This document shows, in pieces, positions 37,207 to 52,000 of a stretch of 64,000 bases of DNA. Made by a program: the position numbers and the translations under genes. Each line of letters begins with the position of its first letter. Position 1 is the first letter of the stretch. A model generated the notes under the pieces. That model worked only from the letters and a program-made list of their open reading frames with translations. It made no database searches and was not told the origin of the DNA. Source of the stretch: Paramecium sonneborni (lineage: Eukaryota; Ciliophora; Oligohymenophorea; Peniculida; Parameciidae); assembly GCA_905182985.1 (NCBI GenBank), contig CAJJDN010000001.1, positions 245,082 to 309,081 of the forward strand. The letters run 5' to 3'.

Positions 37207-38890
37207 ATGAAATAACAAATAGATCTAAAGTTATTGTAACAATAAAGAGAAGAGCGATTTTAGAAAAGTTTATTTGGTGCCCCTTAAGTGGATTAACAAA
37301 TAGAAGACAAACCAGCAAATTCAAAAGTGCCTTAATTGTCCAATGAGAACTTTGTGTAAATTTATGTGAAATGCACTATTACTCCAGAAGTACAATTTTA
37401 TTTATTGACATAGTTTGTGGCTTAAAAAGAGTTAAGAGATGACAATGTTGATAATGAGATTGATATTGTTTTTGATGATGTAATAGGTATATTTTACATA
37501 ATATTAATATAGAAAATGAGGAATTAGGTATGAAAAAAGAGTATAATGTATTTGTGGAGAGACAACTGGTTTAATAGATTAAATTATTGAAATAGAATTA
37601 CATAGAGAAACAAGATTTGATTAAAGTATCTGTGAATTTAAATTAAGATGCCTGTATGTGGATCCAATGGCATAAGATTACCAGAAGAATAAGATTTGTT
37701 ATTATATTTTGAATTCTTTAAGATTAGAGAAAATTAAACTGAATGTCAATTATTGATTTAGTAATAAGACCTCAAGAATCAATATGGTCTCTTGATTTGT
37801 GGATGTCTATTTAATGATGAAATTGCTTAAGATTTAGCCTTTAAATTTTTAACAAAAAAACCTACATTAGAAATTATAATGAAGTTATTACTTGTTACTG
37901 TTCATTATGAATCCAAATATTAAATGTATATGTACAAGTAAATTTTTGTTTAATTCATAGATTAGTCAAATAAATATTATATTATTATAATGGGATCCTA
38001 AAGGAAATTACGGATCCATTATTGACAGAAGTTGTTTAAAATCTAAAATAATTGTAAATAGAAAAGCCCAACATTATTCGAGTTAATAATAAGAATTTCT
38101 CATTGAAAATTAATACAACTTTTCTTTATCCATTATATAAATAATATGAGAAGGATCGAGGTTAAGTGTTTAAACCTATTAATGAATATACTCAATTTTC
38201 AGTATTGAGGAATGCAGATATTCCTGATTAAACCGAAGAATCAGAATATCCACATATCTATATTATTAAAAAATAGAGTGATTAATAACAATATTTATAT
38301 GGAATATAATTAGAAGCACATGCAGAAATTCATATCTATGATAACAAATGCGAAAAATATCAAAAATATAATGATTCTTACTTAGGATGTGTAGAAAGAA
38401 ACATTTGGGGAACATCTATGGTTGTTTATGATGATGGATATCCAGAATCTCTTTAATCACAATTTCCAGATTGGATAGGTTAGAAAAGAAGGAGATTGAT
38501 GAAAATTGAATATGAGACAAATATTATGGCAAATGAACCTAGATATTTTGATACAGTTTTTCTTAATTTAGATACAAAATCATGGGAAGGTATTTACTTA
38601 ATTTATTATTAGAATTAATTACATTAAGACCACATTATAATTAAGAGAAAGATTGTTATTAGCTTAATTTTTTTGGGTAATTTAATTAATGATTAAATAT
38701 TAGACGAGCCAAGATTGCATCTGCTCGTAATTTTTAATTAATCAAAGCTGGAGATGACAAAACAATTTAATTATTGCATGGAAAGATGGAACCAAATAGT
38801 TTCAATTTAGATTTCAGACCTCCTCTCAGCATCTTGTAAGCATTTGCTATATCAATGGTATCTATAAGTTCTAAAGCACTCGTGTCATGA
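37207..38890 (+). CDS. Tubby-family protein
   Basis: Five introns (26, 19, 35, 23 and 27 nt) give exactly 518 codons, 517 residues. The first half (MKQQIDLKLLQQQREERFQK onward) has no domain I recognise. The C-terminal half is a tubby domain: YPLYKQYEKDRGQ, YLGCVERNIWGTSMVVYDDG, KRRRLMKIEYETNIMANEPR, then after the last introns GRAKIASARNFQLIKAGD, and the hallmark end FNLDFRPPLSILQAFAISM. Tubby proteins bind phosphoinositides and, with IFT, deliver membrane proteins into cilia. The Gln of NFQL is encoded by TAA, one of the clearest internal proofs of the genetic code here. Confidence 0.92.
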
Positions 38891-38946
38891 ATATTAAAAT
38901 AAATATAATAAATCCCACACTGATAATTCTCTCTATTATATTTAAT

Positions 38947-39381
38947 TCAATATTGTAATAAGGTATCATCTGGTTCATCATCCTCACCTTGAAGAGCTCT
39001 TTAGCCTTCAATGAAATAATTGTATTGCCTAATAGTTTGATAAAGTGTAGACATATCTGCATATTTCATATAGAATGTCCTTTCCCATCCATTCACTTAA
39101 AATTATTAGAATAATATACCAAATTTTATTTCCCATTTACTAGAAATACATTCTACTGATTCTCTATATGAAGATTCAAAATTTGGTTGATGTAATTTCT
39201 TATTTAAATTCATTGTTGAATATTGCAAATGTCTATGGATAATAAATCTAATATACCTTAGTAATCTTGTTCCATGTACATCTGTAGGGTTAGCAATGAA
39301 ATTCATCTTTAATACATATCTAAATATTGGATTCAAAAGAGATCCTGCCTGCATTATCACTCTCTTTCTTTTTATTCCCAT
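38947..39381 (-). CDS. Small basic protein, unknown (136 residues)
   Basis: One 24-nt intron (39096-39119, ends AAG) gives exactly 137 codons. Starts MGIKRKRVIMQAGSLLNPIF and includes LLRYIRFIIHRHLQY and WERTFYMKYADMSTLYQTIR, ending GEDDEPDDTLLQY. It is rich in Arg, Tyr and Phe with mixed polarity and no clear membrane helix. The basic N-terminus could be mitochondrial, but that is only a guess. It overlaps no other gene and converges on the tubby gene with a gap of about 56 bp. Confidence 0.6.
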
Positions 39382-39419
39382 TTATTTAATTAACCGTATA
39401 TAAAATTATTTAAATCGAA

Positions 39420-41741
39420 ATGAAATTAAAGAACAGAAACTCAACCTCTGTAGATAAATTGTAAAGTCTAAAACAATAGCAAGACAACATCATCTAATCT
39501 CTTAATGAATTGAATGAAAAAAACTAATCCATCATTAAAGACTACATGAACAAATAGTAATAATTAACAGATTAATTATAAAAACAACATCAACTAATTA
39601 CTATCCAAGAACTAAAGTTAGCATTGTAAAATAATATTTGGACATAAAAAGTTGGGTTCTTTTTGAATCCATTGTCTTAATAAAATGGATAGAAGATAAC
39701 AATCTAATAATAATAAATCTTATTAAAGCATTCAGAAACTAAGTTAATCTTGATAGAGAGAATCTTCTAAACAGAACTTAAAATTATTCAATTCTAAGAG
39801 TAAAAGAAAATGATCCAAAATGATATTGAAGGAAGAATCTTATAAATGGATACACTCCTTATAGAATATGAGGAATTGGAATAGATTATAGATTCATAGT
39901 AAAATAAATCCTAATGCAATAATGTCAAAACCATTTTTGAAATTAACAAGACTTTGAGTCAACTTAAACACAACTATATATAATTAGCTAATTAACGATA
40001 AGAAAAAGAAATACTGTAAAATGATATATAAAAAATTATTAACAATCTAGAGACTCAAACTAAATCTTTTTAAATTGAGAAACAAATGAAAGGTTTATAA
40101 TCTTCTTGGTTCAATGTAGATTAGCTTTTCAATTTAATTATATCCAAAGCAAAAGCAGAGTAATAACTGGATTTATTTAACAATATAGTATTACTAATAA
40201 ATGAGAGAATTGTTTAAGGACTCAAATCTAAAGCAAATTAGAATGATATCATTGAAAATATTCTATAAATAGAAAATGATAATAACTTTAGAGTATTCAA
40301 TAGTGCCATATTTGGAGAATACTTGGATTAGGCCTAAATAACAGAGTATTCTTAATTTCTGATAATTGAATTGCCAAAGAGAATCTGTAAATTCAAAATA
40401 GAGTCTAAACTTAAATAGCATAAGTACAAAAATAATAAATTAAGAATAGAACATAACTTGTAGATGTACAGAGACAAATTCACCAAATAATGTATGAACA
40501 ATCAATGATATAAACCCAATATAATCGACTTGAATCAAATCTACCTGTTCTAGAATAGAATTAAACTGCCTAAAAGTTATAGTAGATTTTAGATAGGATG
40601 AATCACATTGAATGTTTGAAATCTTAAAATAAGACCCTTTTTGAAATCACATTTCCAGCATAAATCAAATAAATACAAGATCATCTATTTTAGATGGAAT
40701 AATAGTTGCACTCTCAAATAAAGGAATTGCAATATTCAATTTCTATAGAATAAGACTACTATTATAAAATATTTACCAATTAATCTCTGAAATTACCAAT
40801 TTTAATTCTCGATTCAACGATAGTTCATAATAACATAGAGTAATAAATAGAAGAAAATAGAAAGTAGTATCAACAACAATAGATCTTGTATAATTAAAAT
40901 ATAGAAAATCATAGATAAAAATTGAAACAATTGGAAGAATAAGAAAGTATAAATGTATCTAATTAGATAAAATATAAACAAGGTATTTGATTGAATTGAA
41001 TGAATCAATTCTGAAGACTAAAAAAGAGAACATTCCTCCTTCTGATTCTCGAGACACAAGTGTTTAAGGGACAATTTAAATTGATATGTCTTAGGAGAGA
41101 ACAACTCACAAATACTCAGTTTTCAGATCTAAAAAATAGTTATTTATGAATGAACCAACTGATAGAAGTCTTTCTACATATAGTTTTTTGGGACATAGAT
41201 CATCTGATCCATTATGTTCAAAAACCAAATTAGCTTTGAAACAACAAACTAGTTTATCATCTTAAGCATCTCAAAAAAATCCATTGTTATCACCTCAATC
41301 GAATAATCACCATATATCTATAGAACAATCATTAAGTTTACATGTATTTCTTAATCTAATAATTAATAGTCTTCTGCTAGAAGATTTCCAGAATATCAAA
41401 TGGAAAAATCTCCTCCATCTTAAGTAAAAGGAGAAAAGATCTTCAAAGTATTAAAAAGAGTATAACGACAATAATCCACTAATAATAAGAATGGATTTTC
41501 AGCATTTTCAAGCAAATTTGTTAAGTATAATTAGAAGATGAAGTTTTTGGAATTCTATAATTCAAACAAAATGATTCATGATTTGGGATAAAAAGAATCT
41601 GCTTTATGTTTGAAACAGATTAGAGAAGTTAAATAAAGTTAATAATCGTTAGTTTTAGTGATTTCGAAACATCAATCAATAGAATTAGTATTTAGTAAGT
41701 ATGAGCAATTGAATGAGTTTATGAAAATGATAACATAGTGA
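39420..41741 (+). CDS. Long coiled-coil protein with possible PH-like C-terminus
   Basis: From MKLKNRNSTSVDKLQSLKQQ the frame is a nearly continuous Gln/Lys/Leu/Ile coiled coil for about 500 residues. A frame change near 40350-40450 and another near 40985-41015 must be introns or errors; I could not fix the first. A Ser-rich linker follows (GHRSSDPLCSKTKLAL), then a 26-nt intron and a C-terminal segment FLEFYNSNKMIHDLGQKESA ... IELVFSKYEQLNEFMKMITQ that has the pattern of a PH-like fold. Stop TGA at 41739. Such proteins are often cytoskeletal or trafficking tethers; no specific family is assigned. Confidence 0.65.
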
Positions 41742-41770
41742 TTTTATTAATAATTTATTTCCGGTGAGCA

Positions 41771-43140
41771 ATGCAAGCTTTTACAAAACATATTTTTAGG
41801 AGAATAGCATTAGCCCCCTCTCCTTTTTTTGCTTTCTCATCTAAAAAGGATTTGTATGGTAATTCTCTATTTAAACATTTAGAATTATTGGGAGTACCTA
41901 GAAATGCATCCTAAAATGATATTAAAAAAGCCTATTATGGTTTAGCAAAGAAGTATCATCCTGATGCAAATCCATCAAAGGATGCAAAAGAGAAGTTTGC
42001 TGAAATAAATAAGTAAGAATTATCTTTTCTAATTTAAGTGCATATGAAACATTGTCTGATGAGAATAAAAGAAGAGTTTATGATTAAGTAGGAATGACAG
42101 GGGATGAACAATAATAGGCTGGAGCTTAGGATCCTTTTGCAGCCTATAGTAGTTTCTTTAGATAAGGAGCAAGAGGAGGGAGAGCATAAGATTTTGAATT
42201 CGATGAATCAATATTTGGTGATTTTGCATCCTTTTTTAATATGGGAGCAGAAGGTGAAAGAACTTTAAAAGGAGCTGATATTCATGTGCAATTGGAAGTT
42301 TCATTTATGGATAGTGTTTAAGGATCTCAATAGACAATTTAATTTGAGAAAGTAGGTACTTGTACTACTTGTAATGGTACAAAATGTAAACCTGGAACTG
42401 CACCTGGAAGATGTACAAATTGTGGTGGAAGAGGGTCAATTAATTATAGATAGGGAAGTATGACAATTTAGATGGCATGTAGTAAATGCAGAGGAACAGG
42501 GATATCAATTTAAAATCCATGTATTCATTTTATTTAATTATTTTTAAAGGTACATCTTGTAAAGGAATGGGTATTTAAAAATAATCTACAACTGAAACTC
42601 TTAATATACCAAAAGGAATAGCTGATGGTTAAAATCTAAGAATAACTGGCAAAGGAAATGTTGGAGAAAATGGAGGAAAATCAGGGGATCTCATTGTAAA
42701 GGTATCCGTCAAACCTGATCCATATTATAAAAGAGATGGTTATGATTTAATTACAAATACTTATATTTCTATTGCTTAAGCTGTTTTAGGAGATACAATT
42801 AAAGTTAAAACCTTGAATGGAGATAAACAAGTCTCTATTAAACCAGGATGTTAGGATGGAGAGAAAATGAGACTGAGTGGCTTAGTATATGATATTTTAA
42901 AATATTATAGGGTATTAACAAATTGGCACCCAACTAAAATTAAAAAGGTGATTAAGTCTTAAATTTTAAAATATAAATACCAACCAAATTAAGTGATAAA
43001 TAAAGAGAGATATTCTAAGAATTAGCTAAAGTATTTAATGTTACTTATATTTATAGTTGGAAAAAACATAATCTTAAGATCATGTATCATAATAATAGGA
43101 TGGAGTCTTTGATAAAGTTAAGAATGTTTTCCATAAATGA
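41771..43140 (+). CDS. Type I DnaJ (Hsp40) chaperone, probably mitochondrial
   Basis: Five introns (24, 26, 29, 26 and 26 nt) give exactly 413 codons. A basic, hydrophobic presequence ([20 protein letters not shown]) suggests mitochondrial import. The J domain follows with the key HPD in [21 protein letters not shown] Gly-rich linker leads to the zinc-binding domain with four CxxC modules: [24 protein letters not shown] and CTSCKGMG (its first Cys is split by the third intron). The substrate-binding C-terminal domain follows ([35 protein letters not shown]). It stimulates mitochondrial Hsp70 ATPase activity and binds unfolded proteins (Mdj1/TID1 type). Confidence 0.95.
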
Positions 43141-43193
43141 GATTGTTAAATTGTTTATAAAGACACTTATAACTCTAAATAATTATTATTAAT

Positions 43194-44277
43194 ATGTCTG
43201 CTTAGATAGATAATCGCTACATTGCTAAATTCGAAGAATTAGCACAAATTAAAGAAAAGTTAGCCTAAACATCATAAAGAACTCGTAATCAATCTTCAGA
43301 CAGATAACAAACTAATGGAATCAATATACCTGAAGTTAAAAGTAGCAGAAATAGTGAAAGATAATCTTAATCTGTAGAAAAATGTATTATGCTATTCTTA
43401 TTTAAGTCTTGAATCTCAGACAATAAAACTAAAATGTAGACAATTTGATAAATACATGGAAACAATAAAAAACTCATTCTATTTCACTCAATTAAGGAAC
43501 ATTAACAGGAACTATAATACGTAATTAATATTCTAATAATAGAGGAATCTCCTGAACATGAAAGTCCTCAAACGAAACCAGCCATATATCCTCATTTAAT
43601 TTTAGAAGAAGATGAACAATAATAATTTTAAGAATCCATCTCTCCAGGTCCAGCAATCAATTAGTAAAAAGGAATTACAAAAGTTCCAAGTAATACAAAA
43701 TCATCTCTCAAAGATTAAGGTATTCTTTTAATTTTTATTAGTTTAGTGAATAATGAAAAAAAAAAATCAGTAGTGTATTCTAAGGATGCCAATTTATTTT
43801 CTAATACAAATTAATAAACAAATTCTTAATCAAATCAAGCTGTTGCTCAAAAAAAGAACAATGCAGTTGTTAGACCTTAAACTTCTAAAGTTTAACCTCA
43901 ACCTACTCCTAATCAAATTGCATAAAAAAAAGCAGTTTAATCTAAATAAATTAATATGAAAATGTCTCAAGAATTTATACCAGAGGGTTATAATATCTAT
44001 TATTTTAGTTCCTTAAACTCCATCATAATAAAAAATGAAATAAAGTTCTTTATTGGAAAAAACAAGATAAGTTAAAATGAATCAAACAAATAACAAAGCA
44101 TAAACTAAATAAAATCAAATCAGTTCAGGCGAGGAAAAAATATTAATTTCATAAATTTAAAAACTTAGAGAAACCATTTTAAAAATATATGAACAAAAAT
44201 TCGATAATTAATTGTCACACTCTTCAACTAATATAGCCAAGTACTATAATTATTTATCATATTTTTAGAAATTTTGA
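43194..44277 (+). CDS. Gln/Ser/Lys-rich protein, unknown
   Basis: Starts MSAQIDNRYIAKFEELAQIK and ends IAKYYNYLSYFQKF before TGA. The middle is low-complexity and Gln-rich (VQPQPTPNQIAQKKAVQSKQ), mostly TAA/TAG glutamines. Short introns are clear near 44000 (22 nt) and 43720 (22 nt), and at least two more are needed between 43390 and 43560 that I could not fix. There is a helical C-terminal segment (ISQIQKLRETILKIYEQKFD). It looks largely disordered; no domain is recognised. Confidence 0.55.
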
Positions 44278-44688
44278 TTTAATTGTAAATACAATGAAAC
44301 TCGATTTTCGTTGCTTAGAAAATGATTGATTGATTGATAATCATCATCATCGATTATTTATTAATAAAAATTATAATGTCTTCATTTAGCATTTTTAAAG
44401 TTTATTCTTTTAATTATTGCAAAAATGGAAATTCTATTCAAACTGATATAATTCTTTACAGCTCTGTAAATTGAAAAGTTTATTAAATTTAAACAAAAAT
44501 ATTTTTCCATAATAAACATCAAATAATGAAAGTTAGATATAACTGAGAAAAGATCACTACATAATTATTAGTATTTTTTAAGGTTGTAAGAATATAAAAT
44601 CTTGGAGAAAGATTAAAATATTAATATGAAAATTTCTAAGCTATTTCAAAACATGTAATAAACATGGTTATTTAATATAATTTTGTGT
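44278..44688. other. Intergenic upstream of the CK1-like kinase
   Basis: About 410 bp AT-rich. It contains short direct repeats of the type ATTGATTGATTGAT and ATCATCATCATCGAT at 44320-44355. No gene supported. Confidence 0.45.
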
Positions 44689-46115
<1,427 letters not shown>

Positions 46116-46213
46116 TTTCTTATTTTTATAAATTAAAACTACTCTATTTATTCTATATTTTGTTGAAAATTTCTGAAAATAAATAATTTGTTAAAATAAA
46201 CATCTAAAGTTCA

Positions 46214-46898
46214 TCAGCAACATTAAGATTTCTATTTTTAATTAGATTAATTAATGAATGGTTATAATTCAGTCAGTGTACCTAATTTAATACCATTTTA
46301 TGGATCATTCAAATCTATTTCCTTATTCTTAATTTTCATATAAATTTTCTATACTAAGGTTTCAAAAGTGAGAATAACATTTTCTCCTGTTTTTGCAGAT
46401 GTTTCAAAATATAAACATCCTGTTTATTAGGCTAATTATTAACCTTCATCTTAAGATACTTCTCTTCCCCATGAATCAATTTTATTTCCAACAATCATAA
46501 TATCTGCTGATGAATCTTACTTCACTTCATTTAACCAATTAATAAGATGATGAAATGATTTTTTTTTAGTCACATCATAAACTAATAAACATGCAATAGA
46601 TCTAATAATTAAATTTATTTTCTATACCCTCGATAATATGCTCTTGTAATTGATCTGAATGACTCTTAACCTGCCTAAATAATATTAAGAAGTTTACAGT
46701 ATCCCATATATTTACTCTAATCACACTATCCTTATAAATTACATCCTTTTATCCAAATCCTATTCCAACCGTTGAATCAATATTATTTTTAAACTAACCT
46801 TCAATGAATTATTAGAGTAAACAACTTTTTCCAACTCCAGAATCACCTACCATGATAAATTTGAAACTATAATGGTAATTACACTGTTATTTATTCAT
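46214..46898 (-). CDS. Rab-family small GTPase
   Basis: Introns of 23 and 26 nt give exactly 212 codons. G-box motifs: GDSGVGKS (P loop), Thr in STVGIGF (G2), WDTAGQE (G3, the first intron falls between Thr and Ala), NKID (G4) and ETSAK (G5). The switch II sequence AGQESFRSITRAYYRGS is that of the Rab2/Rab4/Rab14 group. The C-terminus ends in Cys-Cys, the double-geranylgeranylation site. The catalytic Gln of AGQE is a TAA codon. Rabs direct vesicle traffic; a TBC Rab-GAP lies about 11 kb away. I cannot choose the exact Rab class. Confidence 0.95.
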
Positions 46899-46935
46899 AA
46901 TAATACAAATAAAATTTGTTAATAAAATAAATAAA

Positions 46936-47758
46936 ATGAATCCAAATACACCATTCAACGAACGATTTGCTAAAATTTCTGAAAAACTCAGCTCTATCTA
47001 ATTACATCATGATAGTTCTAAAGCTCATCGTATTGATGTTGTTTGCAGCCGAGTATCAGGTGTTGAAGAAAGAATTCAAGATACTATTACATCTTATAAC
47101 AGAAAATTAGTATTAATTTTATCTTATTTTAGCATTCTCTAAAAGATGAAATTGTTAGATTATAAAAATAAATTGAAGAAGAAAACAATGCTTTTGAAAC
47201 ACAGTTTGAACAAAGAGTCAGAGAAATTGCTGCTTTTGAAAGTCGTATAACGACTAAATTAGAATAAGAAATTTCTATTAGAAAGGATGGAAATCTTAAA
47301 TTATAAGGCTATTTAGATGAAAAAGTACAATAATATTTAATAGTTTTAGGTTGTTTATTTAAAATCAGATATTTAGACAGAAAGTAAAATTAGATAAGAA
47401 TAAATTGAGAATATAACAACTTCATTAGAAAATGATTTACCTAAATTATATGATTTAGTAAAGACAGAAGGTTAAGATAGAGAAGATAGTGATAATGGTA
47501 CTTTAAGAAGAGCAGGAGATGAAATTAAGAGATTAAATGAAGGATTAGCTAATTAAAAGAAATTGAGGTATTATTTTATTAAAGATTTTTATTAGAGAAG
47601 AATCAGAAGCAGCAATCTTTGAAATGCTTAAGGATTTGGTTTCAAGAGTAAAGAGTGAGATTGAGGAAGAAAAGAAATTAAGAGAAGAAAGCTAAGAAAA
47701 TTTATTAGGCTTGCTTGAAGATGCATGCAATAAAATTTACAGAGCTGCAAAAGATTGA
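46936..47758 (+). CDS. SF-assemblin / beta-giardin family protein
   Basis: Three introns (47110-47132, then 25 and 28 nt) give exactly 249 codons. Apart from a short head (MNPNTPFNERFAKISEKLSS), the whole protein is a segmented coiled coil with the SF-assemblin sequence pattern (LHSLKDEIVRLQKQIEEENN, FEQRVREIAAFESRITTKLE, SEIEEEKKLREESQENLLGL). SF-assemblins form the striated fibres attached to basal bodies. The head plus about 220-residue rod is the usual architecture. It is divergently arranged with the Rab gene; the two starts are only 37 bp apart. Confidence 0.9.
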
Positions 47759-47928
47759 TATTTTTATATTATCTATTATTATTATAACATTTTAGATTTT
47801 TGATAATATCTTATAATTTACTATAATAATATTGTATATCTTATATAAATTCAATTGAATCTTAAATAATTTCAAGAAAGGATTACGCTTTGGATGGAAT
47901 AGATTAAATAATAAATATTAAAAAAGGA

Positions 47929-49028
<1,100 letters not shown>

Positions 49029-49089
49029 GTTTATAAATAAATAATTATTAATTGAAACATGATAATTATTAATAATTAATTATAATTAT

Positions 49090-52000
49090 TCATTACAACC
49101 CTTTAAGTATAGTTGAAATGCTTTTGTCTCTAATTTCTAAGACTGCTAAATAACTTGCACCAGTAGCAGTGATAAATCCACCAAGAAAAGTAATCAAGAA
49201 TATCTCAGTTGGGAATATGAATTTAAAGGAAAACTCAGTAAACATTAGAATTTAAAGAGTTAAAGTAATAGCAACAACTAAACCAACTATAGTACCAATC
49301 AATCCTGATGCTGTAATTAATGAAATTGCTTCATATATATAGACTCTAGTGATTTATTACTATTATAATTATTATAATAAAAATACTTTATTTAAACCAA
49401 CAGCTCTTAATACACCAAATTCCCATGAATTATCTTTAACATTACTAACAAAAGAAACTAATATTAAAAAGAATGACAATGTCATAGCTACTATGGCTAC
49501 TAAAACATAAAATATAGTAATAAAATAGAAAGTATCTTCTGCTTCTTTCTTCAAAGTAATTACATCAAATAAGAGTGTTTATTCATTTAAGAAATAATTT
49601 CTAAGTGCATTACAGAAATCTACTCTTTCTTATTCAGTAGTTTATCTGGCAAATCTAATTTATAAATTGTCTTTAGGTAAACCATAAGTTAGATTTTTAG
49701 GTAAAGATTAAAAATATAAATTAGCTCTCTAATTTGATAGATTGCCTTATCGAATATCACCTCTAAGAATATGATATAAAATAGTTACTAGAAAAAATCA
49801 TTAACAATATATAAAGCATCCTCCATACTAATTAATCCATTTCCAACTAATGATCTATAACTTGAAAAGAAATAACCTGGAACTTTAGTTGCCATATGTC
49901 TTACATTAGTTCTATATAATCTTCTATCTACATATAAAATGGAAGGAGTATCCACATTTATACCAGCTTCATAAATATATCCTTAAGGAACAACAATGTT
50001 TATTTCTCTATCAATAGTAGAACTATAATAATCAATAAAATAAATACTATAAATTTGGTTTTTCATAACTTAAATCTTTATACCATTGTTTTCTAATCAA
50101 TTGTGATCCTACTAAAGAATATGGATCATAAAATGCTTCTCTATCCTAAACATCTGATCTATCATATATTCCAGATACTCCGTCAATTGCTCCGTCAATC
50201 AAAGTTCCATACTTTATGTTTTAATCATAACTATTTGGTATATAAAATGCTTCTAAACATGATCTAAGATAATTCTCTTCAACTCCTCCTAAAAATATCT
50301 TCTTAAAAGGAAACTTTGCTAAAGTTGATATAAAATGACTATTCGGCATCTCAGGAATCTAAGATAACATTAAAGTAGTAAATGAATAATCATATAGAAA
50401 AGTAGGATCTTCATTCATTGTTTTATTTAAAAACATTCTTAAATTATATTCATCTAATCCTCTCTTATCAGATTATAAGGCTTAAATACTTATATCAGCT
50501 CCTAAAAAAGATTATAATACATCTGTTATAACACTTGTTTATAATGCAAATCCTGCTCCTGCAAATATTAAAAATGCTAATGCTATTGTATACATTAATG
50601 TAGTTTTCCAATTTCTACTATAATGTGCTTCTAAATTTTTGAAGATTATTTTCTCTAAATTCCTATCCTTCTTAAAAATACATAATATTAATTTTAAAAT
50701 AGCTTTCTCAAATGGTTCTTCCAATATATTTGCTAATAATGTAAAACCTATTATCATCACAATTAATATAATATTTATGACTGCAAGAGCTAATTAGATA
50801 TTACTAAATATAAATGCCATTGGTATTAAATAATAACTCACAAAACCCATTATTACTAAAAGGGCAGCTGTGAAAAACTAATCAATAGAAATTCCCATCT
50901 TCTCTAATTTTATTACATTGACCAAAATATCATTAATTGTTCTATGATATAAATCTAAAGAATCTCTTAGTGTTTTTGATAATGCTCTAACAATTGGTAA
51001 GATATTGCTTGCCAAAGGAATAAATAATCCTAAACCAATTGATAAACCTATTGCTGACTTTGCTATATCATATGATGACATTAAAACAGCTGAGTCAAAT
51101 ATGAACATTGATATTAAAGAATTTAATATATAACATGTTATTAATCCTAAAATTAAACCTGGTATTGCAAATGTAAATGCTTGTAATAATAATAGTATTA
51201 TTAACCACCATTTCTAAAATCCTAATGCTCTTAACATTCCAAATTCATAAGTCTTTTCTTCCACATCTCCAATCATTAATGAATATATTAATAATACTGA
51301 TAACATCAACAATAAAAATGTAGCTGATACTACTAAATTATCAACAAAATTTCCTAAAAGCAAATACTATTTAATTGCAGTTGCCAATGGAACAGTAATC
51401 TTAACTGGAAAATCATATCCAACTTAATCAAAAAATTAATTTGAAACATCCAATACAAAATTATCTATGTTATCTTTACTCGTGTATTTTGTTACTCTAT
51501 CCTTAACTAATAAATTACTAGTTAATGTATATTCCTCCAATTTTATACTATCTGTATAATTTCTTATAAAATTGAATAGATCTTCTACAGGAATATTAAA
51601 AGCAACTATTTCCTAAACACTATTTGTTGGACTATTAATTTTATAATCTTCAATTGTATTATTTAATGCTATTAGAAATGCTTCTCTTAAAATTATAGTA
51701 GCATTTCTATAGTCCATCACTACTATATTACCTAAACCATCTGCCCATTTCCCTTTTGGAGATTTTATACTTTCTTTCACTTTTAATTGAATATCAAAAT
51801 CTAAAGAATCAGCAATAATTTCTGCCATTATTTATTCAACTAAATAAATAGAAACAATATCATTATCTCCTAATTATTAAATAAAACCACCTAAAATTCT
51901 AGAAAAATATCCTAATTCTTAAGCAAAAAGGATATCAAAAATTGTATTAGAAACTTCATTTTAATCATTGGAAACACCTGCTTAATTTATTTAATTTTTA

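Noticed and set aside
40814..41008. Minus-strand hydrophobic frame of 64 codons
   Set aside because: Antisense of the Lys/Gln coiled coil in the plus-strand gene; such strands always read as hydrophobic.
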